Of a stretch of 64,000 bases of DNA, positions 35,753 to 44,821 are shown in pieces; positions within the stretch are counted from its first letter, which is position 1; every line of letters starts with the position of its first letter. Below the pieces are notes generated by a model that made no database searches, was not told where the DNA came from, and was given only the letters and a program-made list of their open reading frames with translations. The DNA comes from Pseudoclavibacter terrae (lineage in GTDB: Bacteria > Actinomycetota > Actinomycetes > Actinomycetales > Microbacteriaceae). The stretch covers positions 124,001-188,000 of the forward strand of contig NZ_WBJX01000006.1 of NCBI RefSeq assembly GCF_008831075.1, in the 5' to 3' direction. The position numbers and the translations under genes are program-made.

Positions 35753-36268
35753 ATGGACGCCATGCGTGAACCTCTTGAAGCTGCCCTCGACGAGCTGGCC
35801 CCCGGTGACGGCGATGCGCTCGCGCGCGTCACGGCGACGCGCGACGCAGCCAGATGGCTGGAAGAGGTTGGACTCGTGGAGGCGGTCGAGCGGGCACGCG
35901 CCGGTGGTTCGACGTGGGCGCAGATCGGTGCGGCGCTGGGGGTTACGGGAACGACGGCGACCACCCGGTTCGGGGGCACGCCCGAGGAACGCGAGGCGCG
36001 CGCGCAGCAGTCGCGGGACCGAGCCGCGCAGCGCAACCGGGTGGCTTCGGAGGCCATCGGTGCGACGCCGCGCGATGACCTGCCTGGCATCTCGGTTGCC
36101 GAGGCCGCCGAGAAGCTCGACGTTCAGCTGGGTACTTTTCGGAGGCGCGTCCAGGTCGCCCGTGAGCGGAACAGTGACGCGTTCCGTGCCGCGATCAAGC
36201 TGGTCCAGCTCTCACCCAAGCGCGAGGTCATGCGCGTCGTCGACCTTGAAGCGGCGGCACGGATCTAG
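35753..36268 (+). CDS. helix-turn-helix DNA-binding protein (171 aa)
   Basis: A small protein with two putative helix-turn-helix units. One is ARAGGSTWAQIGAALGVTGTTATTRFGG (about 48-75), the motif of many small actinobacterial HTH proteins. The other is ISVAEAAEKLDVQLGTFRRRVQVARERN (about 112-140). It is acidic at the N-terminus and has no ligand-binding domain. ATG 35753 is used, and an in-frame ATG nine bases later is possible. Its stop abuts the ATG of the next gene (TAGATG), so the two form a unit. No family-specific target is known. Confidence 0.65.
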   Translation: MDAMREPLEAALDELAPGDGDALARVTATRDAARWLEEVGLVEAVERARAGGSTWAQIGAALGVTGTTATTRFGGTPEEREARAQQSRDRAAQRNRVASEAIGATPRDDLPGISVAEAAEKLDVQLGTFRRRVQVARERNSDAFRAAIKLVQLSPKREVMRVVDLEAAARI

Positions 36269-36682
36269 ATGGTTGCGGGGTTTCACCATGTCGAGGTGTG
36301 GGTCGCCGACCTGGATGCGGTGCGCGATGAGTGGGGCTGGTTGCTCTCTCAGGTCGGGTGGATGCTGACCGAGGAATGGCCGGGCGGCCAGTCGTGGAGC
36401 GCTGGGTCCGCTTATCTGACGCTCACGACTTCACCGAATATGAGAGACGCGCCGCACGACCGACGCCGGCCAGGGGTGAACCACCTCGCGTTTCGGGGTG
36501 GGTCTCCTTCGGCCGTCGACGCCTTGGTAGAGAGCGCTGGAGAGAATGGGTGGCTGCCGCTCTACGCGGAGCGCTACCCGCACGCTGGTGGTGAGGATCA
36601 CTACGCTGGCTGGCTGGAGAACTCGTCGGGGTTCAAGGTCGAGGTAGTTGCTAACGAAGGCGTCGCCCGCGCTCCGAGGTAG
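36269..36682 (+). CDS. VOC-superfamily (glyoxalase/bleomycin-resistance-like) protein (137 aa)
   Basis: Two beta-alpha-beta-beta-beta modules of the vicinal oxygen chelate fold. Likely metal ligands are H7 (GFHHVEVWVADL), H72 (GVNHLAFRGG) and E125 (GFKVEVVA). The family includes glyoxalases, dioxygenases and antibiotic-sequestering proteins, and the substrate is not readable. It begins immediately after the HTH gene stop without its own ribosome-binding site, so it is probably translated by reinitiation. Confidence 0.8.
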   Translation: MVAGFHHVEVWVADLDAVRDEWGWLLSQVGWMLTEEWPGGQSWSAGSAYLTLTTSPNMRDAPHDRRRPGVNHLAFRGGSPSAVDALVESAGENGWLPLYAERYPHAGGEDHYAGWLENSSGFKVEVVANEGVARAPR

Positions 36683-36684
36683 GG

Positions 36685-37116
36685 TCAGCCCATGTATGCG
36701 CCGGCTTCGAACCTGGCGTGTTGGATGACGATGATGGCGCCGATCTCGAGCCCGACGATGACCGTGATGATGGCGAGCGACCACCACACGGACCTGTGCG
36801 TGCAGGCTGCTGTGATGGCCGCTGCAGCAAGGCTCACGATCCAGACCAGGAAGTGCGCGACGGCCGCGATGCCGGTCGTGGTGACGGCCTCCTCGTAGTG
36901 CCCCTTGGGGACGGTCCAGGTGTCGCTCGAGTTGGCGTAGCCGTAGTAGAGCATCTCGCCGACGCTCAGCCCGAGGAGGACACCGATCACGAGCGTCACG
37001 GCCGCCGTGACGAAGGCTATTCCCGTTGCGATGCTCCAGCCGAGGACGGGGCGCCAGACTGTGCCACGAGGTGGGCCGGAAGTGGCCCGTTGCGGGGCGG
37101 ATGCAAGAGAGCTCAT
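36685..37116 (-). CDS. small membrane protein, paralogue of the next gene (143 aa)
   Basis: Three or four hydrophobic segments (PVLGWSIATGIAFVTAAVTLVIGVLLGL, GIAAVAHFLVWIVSLAAAAITAAC, SLAIITVIVGLEIGAIIVI). The sequence GLSVGEMLYYGYANSSDT after the first segment matches GLCIDEMLRYGSGMEADS in the neighbouring protein, so the two arose by duplication. Its ATG overlaps the neighbour's stop by four bases, implying coupled expression and perhaps a heteromer. Function unknown. Confidence 0.6.
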   Translation of the reverse strand: MSSLASAPQRATSGPPRGTVWRPVLGWSIATGIAFVTAAVTLVIGVLLGLSVGEMLYYGYANSSDTWTVPKGHYEEAVTTTGIAAVAHFLVWIVSLAAAAITAACTHRSVWWSLAIITVIVGLEIGAIIVIQHARFEAGAYMG

Positions 37117-37520
37117 CGCCAGGAATGCTCGAGGATGGGCCAGGCGACCGGAACGGCGATGGCGACCACGGAGAGGAGGACGAGCATCCCGAACGTGCGG
37201 CCGAACGGACGCGGGTCGCTGCTGGCGACGCTGACGGCGGTTCCGATGTACGCGAGCCAGGTGGTACCGAGGGCGAGGATCGTGAGGTCAGCGACCGACT
37301 TCGCTTCGCCGTAGTGCAGGGCGGTGGTCGAATGCGGATCACTATCGGCCTCCATGCCGGACCCGTACCTCAGCATCTCGTCGATGCAGAGACCGAGCCC
37401 GAGCGCCAGGAATCCGAGGACGAACACTCCCAGAACCGCGAGCAGGCCGATCTTGCCCTCGCCGCTTGCCGCCTGCGCACTCACGCCCGCTCGCGGTAAT
37501 TCCTCGTTGACCACTGACAT
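37113..37520 (-). CDS. small membrane protein, paralogue of the previous gene (135 aa)
   Basis: Three hydrophobic segments (IGLLAVLGVFVLGFLALGLGLCI, LTILALGTTWLAYIGTAVSVA, GMLVLLSVVAIAVPVAWPI), with the shared motif GL-x2-x-EML-x-YG. It is the first gene of a two-gene unit on the minus strand. The family is not recognised, and the external loop after the first helix is the best-conserved part between the pair. Confidence 0.6.
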   Translation of the reverse strand: MSVVNEELPRAGVSAQAASGEGKIGLLAVLGVFVLGFLALGLGLCIDEMLRYGSGMEADSDPHSTTALHYGEAKSVADLTILALGTTWLAYIGTAVSVASSDPRPFGRTFGMLVLLSVVAIAVPVAWPILEHSWR

Positions 37521-37570
37521 GGCACGAGCATAGGTGCAGTACGGAGGTCAGGTCTGGATGCGCGAAACCG

Positions 37571-37927
37571 TTACTCGACGCCATTCGATGGCGGGATCTG
37601 TCTGCCCAGGGTAGGTGAAGTCGCGACAGCTTTCACGCGTCGATTGTGCGCTATCAGCACCCACAGCGTAGGTACGCAGATGACAACCGCTGCGACGACC
37701 CCGGCTAACCACGGACTGATATCGGTGCCCCGCCACAGTAGATTGATGCCGCCCATGATGGCGAAGATCATGATGAGGCGAGGGAGGAACCACCACTTCG
37801 GCAAGCGGGGCGGGTTACCGAGCCATGGGATCTTCTCGTCGGGGTTGGCTCTCGACTGGCGGACGACGTCCACGAGAGATGCCGCTCCGGCGATCGCCAG
37901 CAGAACGAGTGCCCAGAAGAGTTCCAT
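37571..37927 (-). CDS. small membrane protein (118 aa)
   Basis: Opens directly with a membrane helix (ELFWALVLLAIAGAASLVDVV), then a polar stretch with PWLGNPPRLPKWWFLPRLIMIFAIMGGINLLW, and a third helix (WLAGVVAAVVICVPTLWVLIA) followed by a basic tail. I do not recognise a family. The ATG at 37927 places the first helix at the N-terminus; GTGGGG upstream may serve as the ribosome-binding site. From here to 38128 (201 bp) I see no gene. Confidence 0.55.
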   Translation of the reverse strand: MELFWALVLLAIAGAASLVDVVRQSRANPDEKIPWLGNPPRLPKWWFLPRLIMIFAIMGGINLLWRGTDISPWLAGVVAAVVICVPTLWVLIAHNRRVKAVATSPTLGRQIPPSNGVE

Positions 37928-38128
37928 GGGCCCCACACGAACATGCCCCTCTGGGCGCCGCCTCAGAGACTCCACTTCCTGTCTGCCGAGTTCTGGCGCC
38001 GCGCGTCACGGACAGGGCCCGCCTTGATCTGCCTCGCGTCCTTGCGCTTCGTAGCCGCTGAGCCCTTTGAGAGGTCTCTGCGGACGGGCCGGGCGCTCGC
38101 GTCCCCGTGCTCGTGCAGGATGGGACAC

Positions 38129-38824
38129 ATGGAACCCGGCCACTACGACGCGTTCGCCTCTGACTATGCGACTGACAGCGAGCGCAACCTCGTGAACAAC
38201 CACTACGAGCGGCCGGCGATGCTCAAACTCCTCAGCGACGTACGCGGTGCGCACGTGCTCGATGCCGGATGCGGCGCCGGCCCGCTTGCGGCCGAACTGG
38301 CGGCCCGTGGTGCAACCGTCGCGGGCTTCGACTCGAGCTCGGAGATGATCGCGATCGCTCGGCGGCGGCTCGGCGACGCCGTCGACCTCCAGGTGAGTGA
38401 TCTTGGGAGACCGCTTCCGTACCCGAACGAACGCTTCGACCTCGTCGCCGCGTCGCTTGTACTCCACTACCTCGAAGACTGGGGTCCGGCTCTGACCGAG
38501 CTTCACCGAGTGCTGAAGCCCGGTGGTCGGCTGACCATCTCCGTGCATCATCCGTTCGTGTACCGCCTGATGTTTCCGGAGCGGGACTACTTCGCCACCG
38601 AAGCGTGGACGTCGACCTCGAACTTCAACGGCACCGAGGTCGAGCTCACGTACTGGCACCGTCCCCTCCACGCGATGACCGATGCCTTTGCCGAGGCGGG
38701 CTTCAGGGTTGCAACGGTCGCCGAGCCGCCGTTCGCTGCGGACACGCCAGCGGACCTCATCCCGCCGCATCTTGTTGACCGGACAGCGTTCCTGAGCTTC
38801 ATCTTCTTCGCCTTGGAGCGATAA
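38129..38824 (+). CDS. class I SAM-dependent methyltransferase (231 aa)
   Basis: A Rossmann-fold methyltransferase. Motif I VLDAGCGAG is at 43-51, the acidic loop GFDSSSEMIAIA follows, then DLGRPLPYPNERFDLVAASLVLHYLEDW and the post-motif LHRVLKPGGRLTISVHHPF. This is the UbiE/Methyltransf_11-like type. The small-molecule acceptor cannot be predicted. ATG 38129 is used; ATG 38120 is the alternative. It ends just before a hairpin shared with the convergent M3 peptidase gene. Confidence 0.88.
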   Translation: MEPGHYDAFASDYATDSERNLVNNHYERPAMLKLLSDVRGAHVLDAGCGAGPLAAELAARGATVAGFDSSSEMIAIARRRLGDAVDLQVSDLGRPLPYPNERFDLVAASLVLHYLEDWGPALTELHRVLKPGGRLTISVHHPFVYRLMFPERDYFATEAWTSTSNFNGTEVELTYWHRPLHAMTDAFAEAGFRVATVAEPPFAADTPADLIPPHLVDRTAFLSFIFFALER

Positions 38825-38845
38825 GGGCTCAGCTCAGCCGAGCCC
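38825..38845. terminator. short bidirectional hairpin
   Basis: GGGCTC (38825-38830) pairs with GAGCCC (38840-38845) directly after the methyltransferase stop and 12 bases beyond the convergent M3 stop, so it may serve both genes. Confidence 0.45.
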
Positions 38846-38857
38846 CGCGCGGTCGCC

Positions 38858-40948
38858 CTACTGCAGTCCGCGCCGCTTCAGCAGCGGCTCGATGGGGGCC
38901 GGACCGCCGAGGAGGTCGACGACGAGTGACATCGCATCCCGGGAGCCGCCGGGCTCGAGGATGCTCCGGCGGAACTTCTCGCCAGCGGCGCGCAACCCGC
39001 CGTCGAGCTCCGCCTGCTCCGCAAACCAGTCGACCGTCGCAGCGTCGAGCACCTCGCTCCAGATGTAGCCGTAGTAGCCGGCGCTGTAGCCGCCCGCGAA
39101 GATGTGCTGGAAGTAGGGGAGCGTGTAGCGCGGGGGCACGGCAGGGAGATCGAGCCCGTAGCGCTGAAGCACCTGCTGCTCGAACGCCTCGACGTCGCTG
39201 ACCTCGGCGGCCTCTTCCGGCGACAGCGAGTGCCACTCGAGGTCGATCACCGACGCTGCAAGGTACTCGCTCGTGCCGAAGCCCTCGTTGAACGACGCCG
39301 AATCGAGCAGACGCTCGACGAGCTCCTCCGACAGCGGCTCACCAGTCTCGTGGTGCTTCGCGTAGGTACGCAGCACCTCCGGCCACAGCATCCACATCTC
39401 GTTGACCTGGCTGGGGTACTCGACGAAGTCGCGGGGCACGTTCGTGCCGCCGAGGCTCGGGTAGTCGACCAGTGCGAACAGGCCGTGCAGCGCGTGCCCG
39501 AACTCATGGAACAACGTCTCGACCTCGTCGAACGTGAGCAGCGTCGGCGAACCCTCGGCGGGCTTCGGCACGTTGAGCGTGTTGAGCACAACCGTCGGCT
39601 CGCCGAGCAGGCGGTTCTGCTGGATCACCGAGTTCATCCACGCGCCGCCGCGCTTGGAGTCGCGCGTGTACAGGTCGAGCGAGAACAGCCCGACCTCGGT
39701 GCCGTCCTCGTTGCTCACCTCGTACACCACCGCGTCGGCATGGTGACCTCGCAGCTCGGGCCGATGGGTGAAGGTGACGCCGAACAGCTGGTTGGCGGCG
39801 TAGAACACGCCGTTCTCGAGCACAGCATTGGCCTCGAAGAACGGCCGCATCTGCGAGGTGTCGACCGCGTAGTCGCGGGCGCGCACCTTCTCGGTGTAGA
39901 ACGCCCAGTCCCACGGTTCGAGCGCGAAGCTCGGCTCGCCGATCGCGGCCTGCTCGGCGTCGATCGTGGCCTGGAGCACCTCCTGCTCGCGGCGCGCGTT
40001 CGCGGCGGCCGGAGTGGAGAGCTGTTCGAGGCGCGCGCGAATCGCGGATGCGCTGCCCGCGGTCGACTTCGCGGCCGCGGCCTCAGCATGGTTCTCGAAG
40101 CCGAGGAGTCGGGCTCGTTCGGCGCGCACGCGCACCATCTCGAGCGCCGTCGCCCGGGTGTCGTGGTCGCCTCCGCGGCTGCCCCGCGCGGACGAAGCCT
40201 CGAAGAGCTTGCGACGCGTCTCGCGGTTCGTGAGCGTCGAGAGCAGCGGGTGGCCAGTGAAGAGCACGAGCGAGATGAGGTACTTGCCCGTCAGCCCACG
40301 CGCCTCCGCGGCGGCTGATGCCGCCGAGATGGCGCTCTCGTCGAGACCCGCGAGCTCCTCGGCCGAGTCGACGACCAGGGCCAGCGCGTTGCTGTCGGCC
40401 TGCAGCTTCTGGTCGAACTGCACCTCGAGCTCCGCCAGGCGACTGTTGAGCTCACGCAGGCGAGCCGACGACGCGTCGTCGAGGCCTGCACCCGCGAGAC
40501 TCGCGTTGCGGTGCAGCTTCTCGACGAGGAAACGCTGCTCATCGGTGAGCTCGGCTTCCTCGCGGGCGTCGTACACCGACTGGATGCGCGCGAACAGCGC
40601 GCGGTTGAGCGTGATCGAGTCTTCATGCGCCGTCAGGCGCGGCCCGATCTCCGCCTCGATCGCGTCGATGCCGGGGGTCGCGTCACCCGAGCTGAGCGTG
40701 AAGAAGACGGCGGCGGTGCGCTCCAGCAGTTGGCCGGAGCGCTCGAGCGCTTCGACCGTGTTCGCGAAGGTCGGCGCCTCGGTGTTCGCCGTGATCGCCT
40801 GGACCTCCGCGAGCTGCTCAGCCATGCCGGCCTCGAACGCGGGCAGGAAGTGCTCCTCGCGCACGTCTCCGAACGGCGGCAACTGGAAGGGGAGCGCGCT
40901 GGGAGTGGCGAACGGGTTCTCGGCGTCGAGCTGCACGGTCTGGGTCAT
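38858..40948 (-). CDS. M3-family oligopeptidase, peptidyl-dipeptidase Dcp/OpdA-like (696 aa)
   Basis: A cytoplasmic zinc peptidase that trims oligopeptides. The zinc site HEFGH (481-485) lies in VETLFHEFGHALHGLF, with the downstream Glu in the FVEYPSQVNEMW segment, and the substrate-closing loop AGGYSAGYYGYIWSEVLDA is typical of M3A enzymes. Length matches Dcp. The ATG at 40948 (MTQTVQLDAENPF) is preferred to one eight codons upstream because it matches the usual N-terminus. It is monocistronic between the methyltransferase and the 41.1 kb genes. Confidence 0.93.
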   Translation of the reverse strand: MTQTVQLDAENPFATPSALPFQLPPFGDVREEHFLPAFEAGMAEQLAEVQAITANTEAPTFANTVEALERSGQLLERTAAVFFTLSSGDATPGIDAIEAEIGPRLTAHEDSITLNRALFARIQSVYDAREEAELTDEQRFLVEKLHRNASLAGAGLDDASSARLRELNSRLAELEVQFDQKLQADSNALALVVDSAEELAGLDESAISAASAAAEARGLTGKYLISLVLFTGHPLLSTLTNRETRRKLFEASSARGSRGGDHDTRATALEMVRVRAERARLLGFENHAEAAAAKSTAGSASAIRARLEQLSTPAAANARREQEVLQATIDAEQAAIGEPSFALEPWDWAFYTEKVRARDYAVDTSQMRPFFEANAVLENGVFYAANQLFGVTFTHRPELRGHHADAVVYEVSNEDGTEVGLFSLDLYTRDSKRGGAWMNSVIQQNRLLGEPTVVLNTLNVPKPAEGSPTLLTFDEVETLFHEFGHALHGLFALVDYPSLGGTNVPRDFVEYPSQVNEMWMLWPEVLRTYAKHHETGEPLSEELVERLLDSASFNEGFGTSEYLAASVIDLEWHSLSPEEAAEVSDVEAFEQQVLQRYGLDLPAVPPRYTLPYFQHIFAGGYSAGYYGYIWSEVLDAATVDWFAEQAELDGGLRAAGEKFRRSILEPGGSRDAMSLVVDLLGGPAPIEPLLKRRGLQ

Positions 40949-40988
40949 GCTTCCAACCCTAGGCGCGACCACCGACGCGGCACGCGCA

Positions 40989-41010
40989 TCCGCTGTCCGC
41001 GCTCAGCGGA
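40989..41010 (-). terminator. short hairpin downstream of the 41.1 kb pair
   Basis: TCCGCTG (40989-40995) pairs with CAGCGGA (41004-41010). It lies downstream of the minus-strand gene ending at 41130, but 120 bp away, so the assignment is weak. Confidence 0.3.
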
Positions 41011-41129
41011 AGCCGCGCGAGGAAACCGCGCCGCTCACGCGCGCTCACCCAGGACGGGGTTGTGGTCGTTCTCCGGCGATCTTGACGACCATAAGTCCGC
41101 CCTCGACACCGTGGCCAGAGCGGAAGCCG

Positions 41130-41480
41130 CTAGGCGCGGGGCGCTGGCTCCGGGAAGAGATCGTCGTCATCCTCGTCTTCGTCGAAGACGTCGTGTTCGT
41201 GCGAGTCACCATCGGCGATGCCCACGCCAGCGCCGACCGGCTCCTCGGCGCCGCTCACGTGGACTGAGCCGTCGCCGCGGAGGGCGGCCCGCGGCCCCCG
41301 ATCGAGCTCGGCGACAGGCCGCCCCTCGAGCCAGGTGAGCGTCCACCACAGCTTCGAGACGTCGTCGACCGTCGAAGAGAGAACCCGCTCCTGGGCGGAG
41401 CACGCCTCCAGGAACTCCGGGTACTTCTCCAGCGAGCGCGGCGGGACGGAGCCCGCCCGCCACCGCTCACCGATCAGCAC
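41130..41480 (-). CDS. small acidic uncharacterised protein (116 aa)
   Basis: Starts with GTG at 41480 (VLIGERWRAGSVPPRSL), two bases after the stop of the GNAT gene, so it is cotranslated with it. The first 75 residues look like a compact helical domain (SLEKYPEFLEACSAQERVLSSTVDDVSKLWWTLTWLEGRP). The C-terminus is very acidic (FDEDEDDDDLFPEP). No family is recognised. The pairing with a GNAT-like gene looks like a conserved actinobacterial couple, but I cannot confirm that here. Confidence 0.55.
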   Translation of the reverse strand: MLIGERWRAGSVPPRSLEKYPEFLEACSAQERVLSSTVDDVSKLWWTLTWLEGRPVAELDRGPRAALRGDGSVHVSGAEEPVGAGVGIADGDSHEHDVFDEDEDDDDLFPEPAPRA

Positions 41481-41482
41481 GT

Positions 41483-42010
41483 CTAGCCCTCGTTCTGCTG
41501 ACGCGAGTCGACGGAGATCTCGAAGCGGACCTCGTCGCTGCGGCTGCCCATGCGGGCCGACTGCTGCAGGCCCACCTCGTCTTCGGCATCGACGAGCCAC
41601 GAGATCGCGTCGAAGCCGCGCTTCGCGGCCGCCGCGAACACGGCGCCGAGCAGCTCCTCGTTGACGGCAGCGCGGTTCGAGTCGGCACCCGAGTACTTGG
41701 CTTCGATGTTCAGCACCGTGCGAGCGCCGCGGATGTCGAGCCGCTCGCGGAACAGCACGTACCCGCGCGGCTCGCCCTCGACGAACGCGATCATGCCCTC
41801 GAGGTTCCCGGTCTTGCTCGCGACGTGACGCCAGACGCCGAGCGCACGGCCGTCGTTCGAGCTCTCACCGAGCGCATCCACGTGCTGTGCGAACAGCGGC
41901 TGCCAGACGAAGTAGTCGGTTGGGCCCATGGCCCGCACCTCGATGCTGGGGCGCGCCGCGGCACGGTCCCGCGTGCGCTTGCGGGGCTTGGCGTTCTCAG
42001 GAACTGTCAT
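41483..42010 (-). CDS. GNAT-family N-acetyltransferase-like protein (175 aa)
   Basis: A GNAT fold is indicated by EVRAMGPTDYFVWQPLFAQHVDALG (helix 1), the central strands GMIAFVEGEPRGYVLFRERL and TVLNIEAKYSGADSNRAAVNEELLGAVFAAAAKRG (the acetyl-CoA pocket region, although the Q/RxxGxG/A loop is not obvious), and the C-terminal GLQQSARMGSRSDEVRFEISV. The N-terminal 25 residues are basic. Substrate unknown. It precedes a coupled small acidic protein. Confidence 0.65.
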   Translation of the reverse strand: MTVPENAKPRKRTRDRAAARPSIEVRAMGPTDYFVWQPLFAQHVDALGESSNDGRALGVWRHVASKTGNLEGMIAFVEGEPRGYVLFRERLDIRGARTVLNIEAKYSGADSNRAAVNEELLGAVFAAAAKRGFDAISWLVDAEDEVGLQQSARMGSRSDEVRFEISVDSRQQNEG

Positions 42011-42073
42011 GCCGGCCCTGACTCCTCTTCTGTCACTGACGTCGCTGCACTCAGACTTGGGGGAACCCCCAGC

Positions 42074-44701
42074 CTACGACGACGCCTCGGTCTGCGGGGC
42101 GACGAGCAACTCGATATCGCGGACCTCGAGGGTCTCGGCGACCTCGAAGTCGAGCTGCTCGATGCGGCCGACGTGGCGGAGATCCGCGGAAGCGAGGCGA
42201 AGCAGGGCCACCGACTCCTCGGGTGCCGCGATGACGGCACTCGCAACCGGAGTCTTCTGGGAGGCCTTCGCCGCGGTCTTGGCACCTCGGATGCTCGTGA
42301 GGGCCGTGCTCGTCAGTGCGAGCAGCGCCCCGTCCTGGTCGCCAGCCGCAGCGAGGTCGGCCGAAGTCGGCCAGGCCGCCGTGTGCAGCTCGGAGTCGTG
42401 CCACCACGACCACGATTCGGCGGTCGCGAACGGGATGAACGGCGCGAAGAGCCGGAGGAGCACGTCGATCGCTGAGCGCATCGCGGTGACGGCCGAGGCC
42501 TGAGCCTGGGTGTCGTCGCCTGCGCCGTACGCGCGCTCCTTGACGAGCTCGAGGTAGTCGTCGCAGAACGTCCAGAAGAACGTCTCGGTGACTTCGAGCG
42601 CGCGAGCGTGGTTGTACTCGGAGAACGCCTTCGTCGCCTCACCGACGACTCGGTTCAGCTCGGCGAGCATTGAGCGGTCGAGCGGCTCGGTGACCTCGCC
42701 CACGTGGTCGCCGTAGCCGAGCACGAGCTTCGAAGCGTTGAGGACCTTGATCGCGAGGCGTCGGCCGATCTTGATCTGCGTCGGGTTCTTCGGGTCGAAC
42801 GCCGCGTCGGTGCCGAGGCGGCTGGAGGCAGCCCAGTAGCGCACGGCGTCGGAGCCGTGGGCCTCGAGCATGTCGGCGGGAGTGACGACATTGCCCTTCG
42901 ACTTGGACATCTTCTTGCGGTCGGGGTCGACGATGAAGCCGGAGATCGTGGCGTTCGACCAGGGCGCGACGCCGTGCTCGAGCTGCGCACGGAGCACGGT
43001 CGAGAAGAGCCAGGTGCGGATGATGTCCTGGCCCTGCGGGCGAAGGTCGTAGGGGAAGACGAGCCTGAAGAGCTCCTCGTCCGACTCCCAGCCACCCGCG
43101 AGCTGCGGGGTGAGCGAGGAGGTCATCCACGTGTCCATGACGTCGACTTCACCGAGGAAGCCGCCGGCCTCGCCGCGCTGCGCCTCGGTGTAGCCGTTCG
43201 GCACGTCAGACGACGGGTCGACGGGCAGCTGCGCCGCATCCGGCGTGATGGGCGACTCGAACTGCACTTCGCCGTCGGCGTCGATGGGGTACCAGACGGG
43301 GATGGGCACGCCGAAGAAGCGCTGGCGCGAGATGAGCCAGTCGCCTGAGAGGCCCTCGACCCAGTTCTCGTAGCGCACGCGCATGAAGTCGGGCCAGAAC
43401 GCGATCTCGCGGCCGAGCTCGATGAGGCGGGCCTTGAGGGCGGGGTCGGTCGCCCCGTTCTTCACGTACCACTGGCGCGTGGAGACGATCTCGAGGGGGC
43501 GGTCGCCCTTCTCGAAGAACTTGACGGGGTGCTGGATGGGCTTGGGGTCGCCGACCAGGTCGCCGGAGGCCTGCAGCAGCTCGACGACCGCCTTCTTGGC
43601 GCTGAACACGGTCTTGCCGGCGAGCTCGGCGTAGGCGGCCTTGCCCGCTTCACTCGTGATGGCCTCGGGGGCATCTGCGATGAGGCGGCCGTCCTTGCCG
43701 AGCACGGTGCGGTTGGGGAGCTTCAGCTCACGCCACCAGATCACGTCGGTGACGTCGCCGAAGGTGCAGATCATCGCGATGCCGCTTCCCTTGTCCTTCT
43801 GAGCGAGGGGATGCGCGAGCACGGGCACCTCGACGCCGAAGAGGGGCGTCGTGACGGTCGTGCCGAACAGCGGCTGGTAGCGCTCGTCGTCGGGATGTGC
43901 GACGAGGGCCACGCATGCGGGGAGGAGCTCTGGGCGGGTGGTCTCGATGAAGATGGGCTCGCCGCCCTCGCGCGCGAAGCCGATGCGGTGGTAGGCGCCC
44001 GGCTGGTCGCGGTCCTCGAGCTCGGCCTGTGCGACGGCGGTGCGGAACGTGATGTCCCACAGCGTCGGCGCCTGGTCCTGGTAGGCCTCGCCGCGCTCGA
44101 GGTTGCGGAGGAAGCCGAGCTGGCTCTTGCGGCGCGAGGAGTCGTCGATCGTGCGGTAGCTCTGGGTCCAGTCGACGGAGAGCCCGAGCTGGCGCCAGAG
44201 TTCCTCGAAGGCCTTCTCGTCCTCGATGGTGAGCTGCTCGCAGAGCTCGATGAAGTTGCGGCGGGAGATGGGCTGCTGGTCGGCGGCCTTGATGCTCTTG
44301 CCGTCGCCGCCCTCGTGCGGGGGAGTGAAGTCGGCGACGTAGGGCAGCGACGGGTCGCAGCGAACCCCGTAGTAGTTCTGCACGCGGCGCTCGGTGGGGA
44401 GGCCGTTGTCGTCCCAGCCCATGGGGTAGAAGACGCGCTTGCCGCTCATGCGCTGGAAGCGCGCGACGACGTCGGTGTGCGTGTACGAGAACACGTGGCC
44501 GACGTGCAGCGAGCCCGACGCGGTCGGCGGAGGGGTGTCGATCGAGTAGATGTCGCCTCGCGTCGCGCCGTCGCGGTTGAAGCGGTAGGTGCCGGAGTTC
44601 TCCCAGCGTTCACCCCACTTGACTTCGAGGCCCTCGAGGACGGGCTTGTCTGGAATGCCCTGAGTCGAGGAAGAAGGGGGAACTGAGGGCGAGCTGGACA
44701 T
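42074..44701 (-). CDS. valS: valyl-tRNA synthetase (875 aa)
   Basis: Class Ia synthetase charging tRNA-Val. The HIGH signature is PTASGSLHVGHVFSYTHTDVVARF, preceded by IYSIDTPPPTA, and KMSKS is KKMSKSKGNVVTPADMLE. The editing domain is present (VALVAHPDDERYQPLFGTTVTTPLFGVEVPVLAHPLAQKDKGSGIAMICTFGD). At 875 residues it is shorter than E. coli ValS because the C-terminal coiled-coil arm is missing, as in a subset of actinobacterial and archaeal-like ValS proteins. The ATG at 44701 has ACGGAG upstream. Confidence 0.96.
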   Translation of the reverse strand: MSSSPSVPPSSSTQGIPDKPVLEGLEVKWGERWENSGTYRFNRDGATRGDIYSIDTPPPTASGSLHVGHVFSYTHTDVVARFQRMSGKRVFYPMGWDDNGLPTERRVQNYYGVRCDPSLPYVADFTPPHEGGDGKSIKAADQQPISRRNFIELCEQLTIEDEKAFEELWRQLGLSVDWTQSYRTIDDSSRRKSQLGFLRNLERGEAYQDQAPTLWDITFRTAVAQAELEDRDQPGAYHRIGFAREGGEPIFIETTRPELLPACVALVAHPDDERYQPLFGTTVTTPLFGVEVPVLAHPLAQKDKGSGIAMICTFGDVTDVIWWRELKLPNRTVLGKDGRLIADAPEAITSEAGKAAYAELAGKTVFSAKKAVVELLQASGDLVGDPKPIQHPVKFFEKGDRPLEIVSTRQWYVKNGATDPALKARLIELGREIAFWPDFMRVRYENWVEGLSGDWLISRQRFFGVPIPVWYPIDADGEVQFESPITPDAAQLPVDPSSDVPNGYTEAQRGEAGGFLGEVDVMDTWMTSSLTPQLAGGWESDEELFRLVFPYDLRPQGQDIIRTWLFSTVLRAQLEHGVAPWSNATISGFIVDPDRKKMSKSKGNVVTPADMLEAHGSDAVRYWAASSRLGTDAAFDPKNPTQIKIGRRLAIKVLNASKLVLGYGDHVGEVTEPLDRSMLAELNRVVGEATKAFSEYNHARALEVTETFFWTFCDDYLELVKERAYGAGDDTQAQASAVTAMRSAIDVLLRLFAPFIPFATAESWSWWHDSELHTAAWPTSADLAAAGDQDGALLALTSTALTSIRGAKTAAKASQKTPVASAVIAAPEESVALLRLASADLRHVGRIEQLDFEVAETLEVRDIELLVAPQTEASS

Positions 44702-44821
44702 GCACACTCCGTGTCGATGTGGGCGGCACCGAGTCTGGGGTGCCTGTTGTGAACCCATCCAGGGTAGCGGCTTCCGGGGTGGCGCGCGTTGCCGGGCGGG
44801 TCGCCTGCGAGGGCAAGGAAA

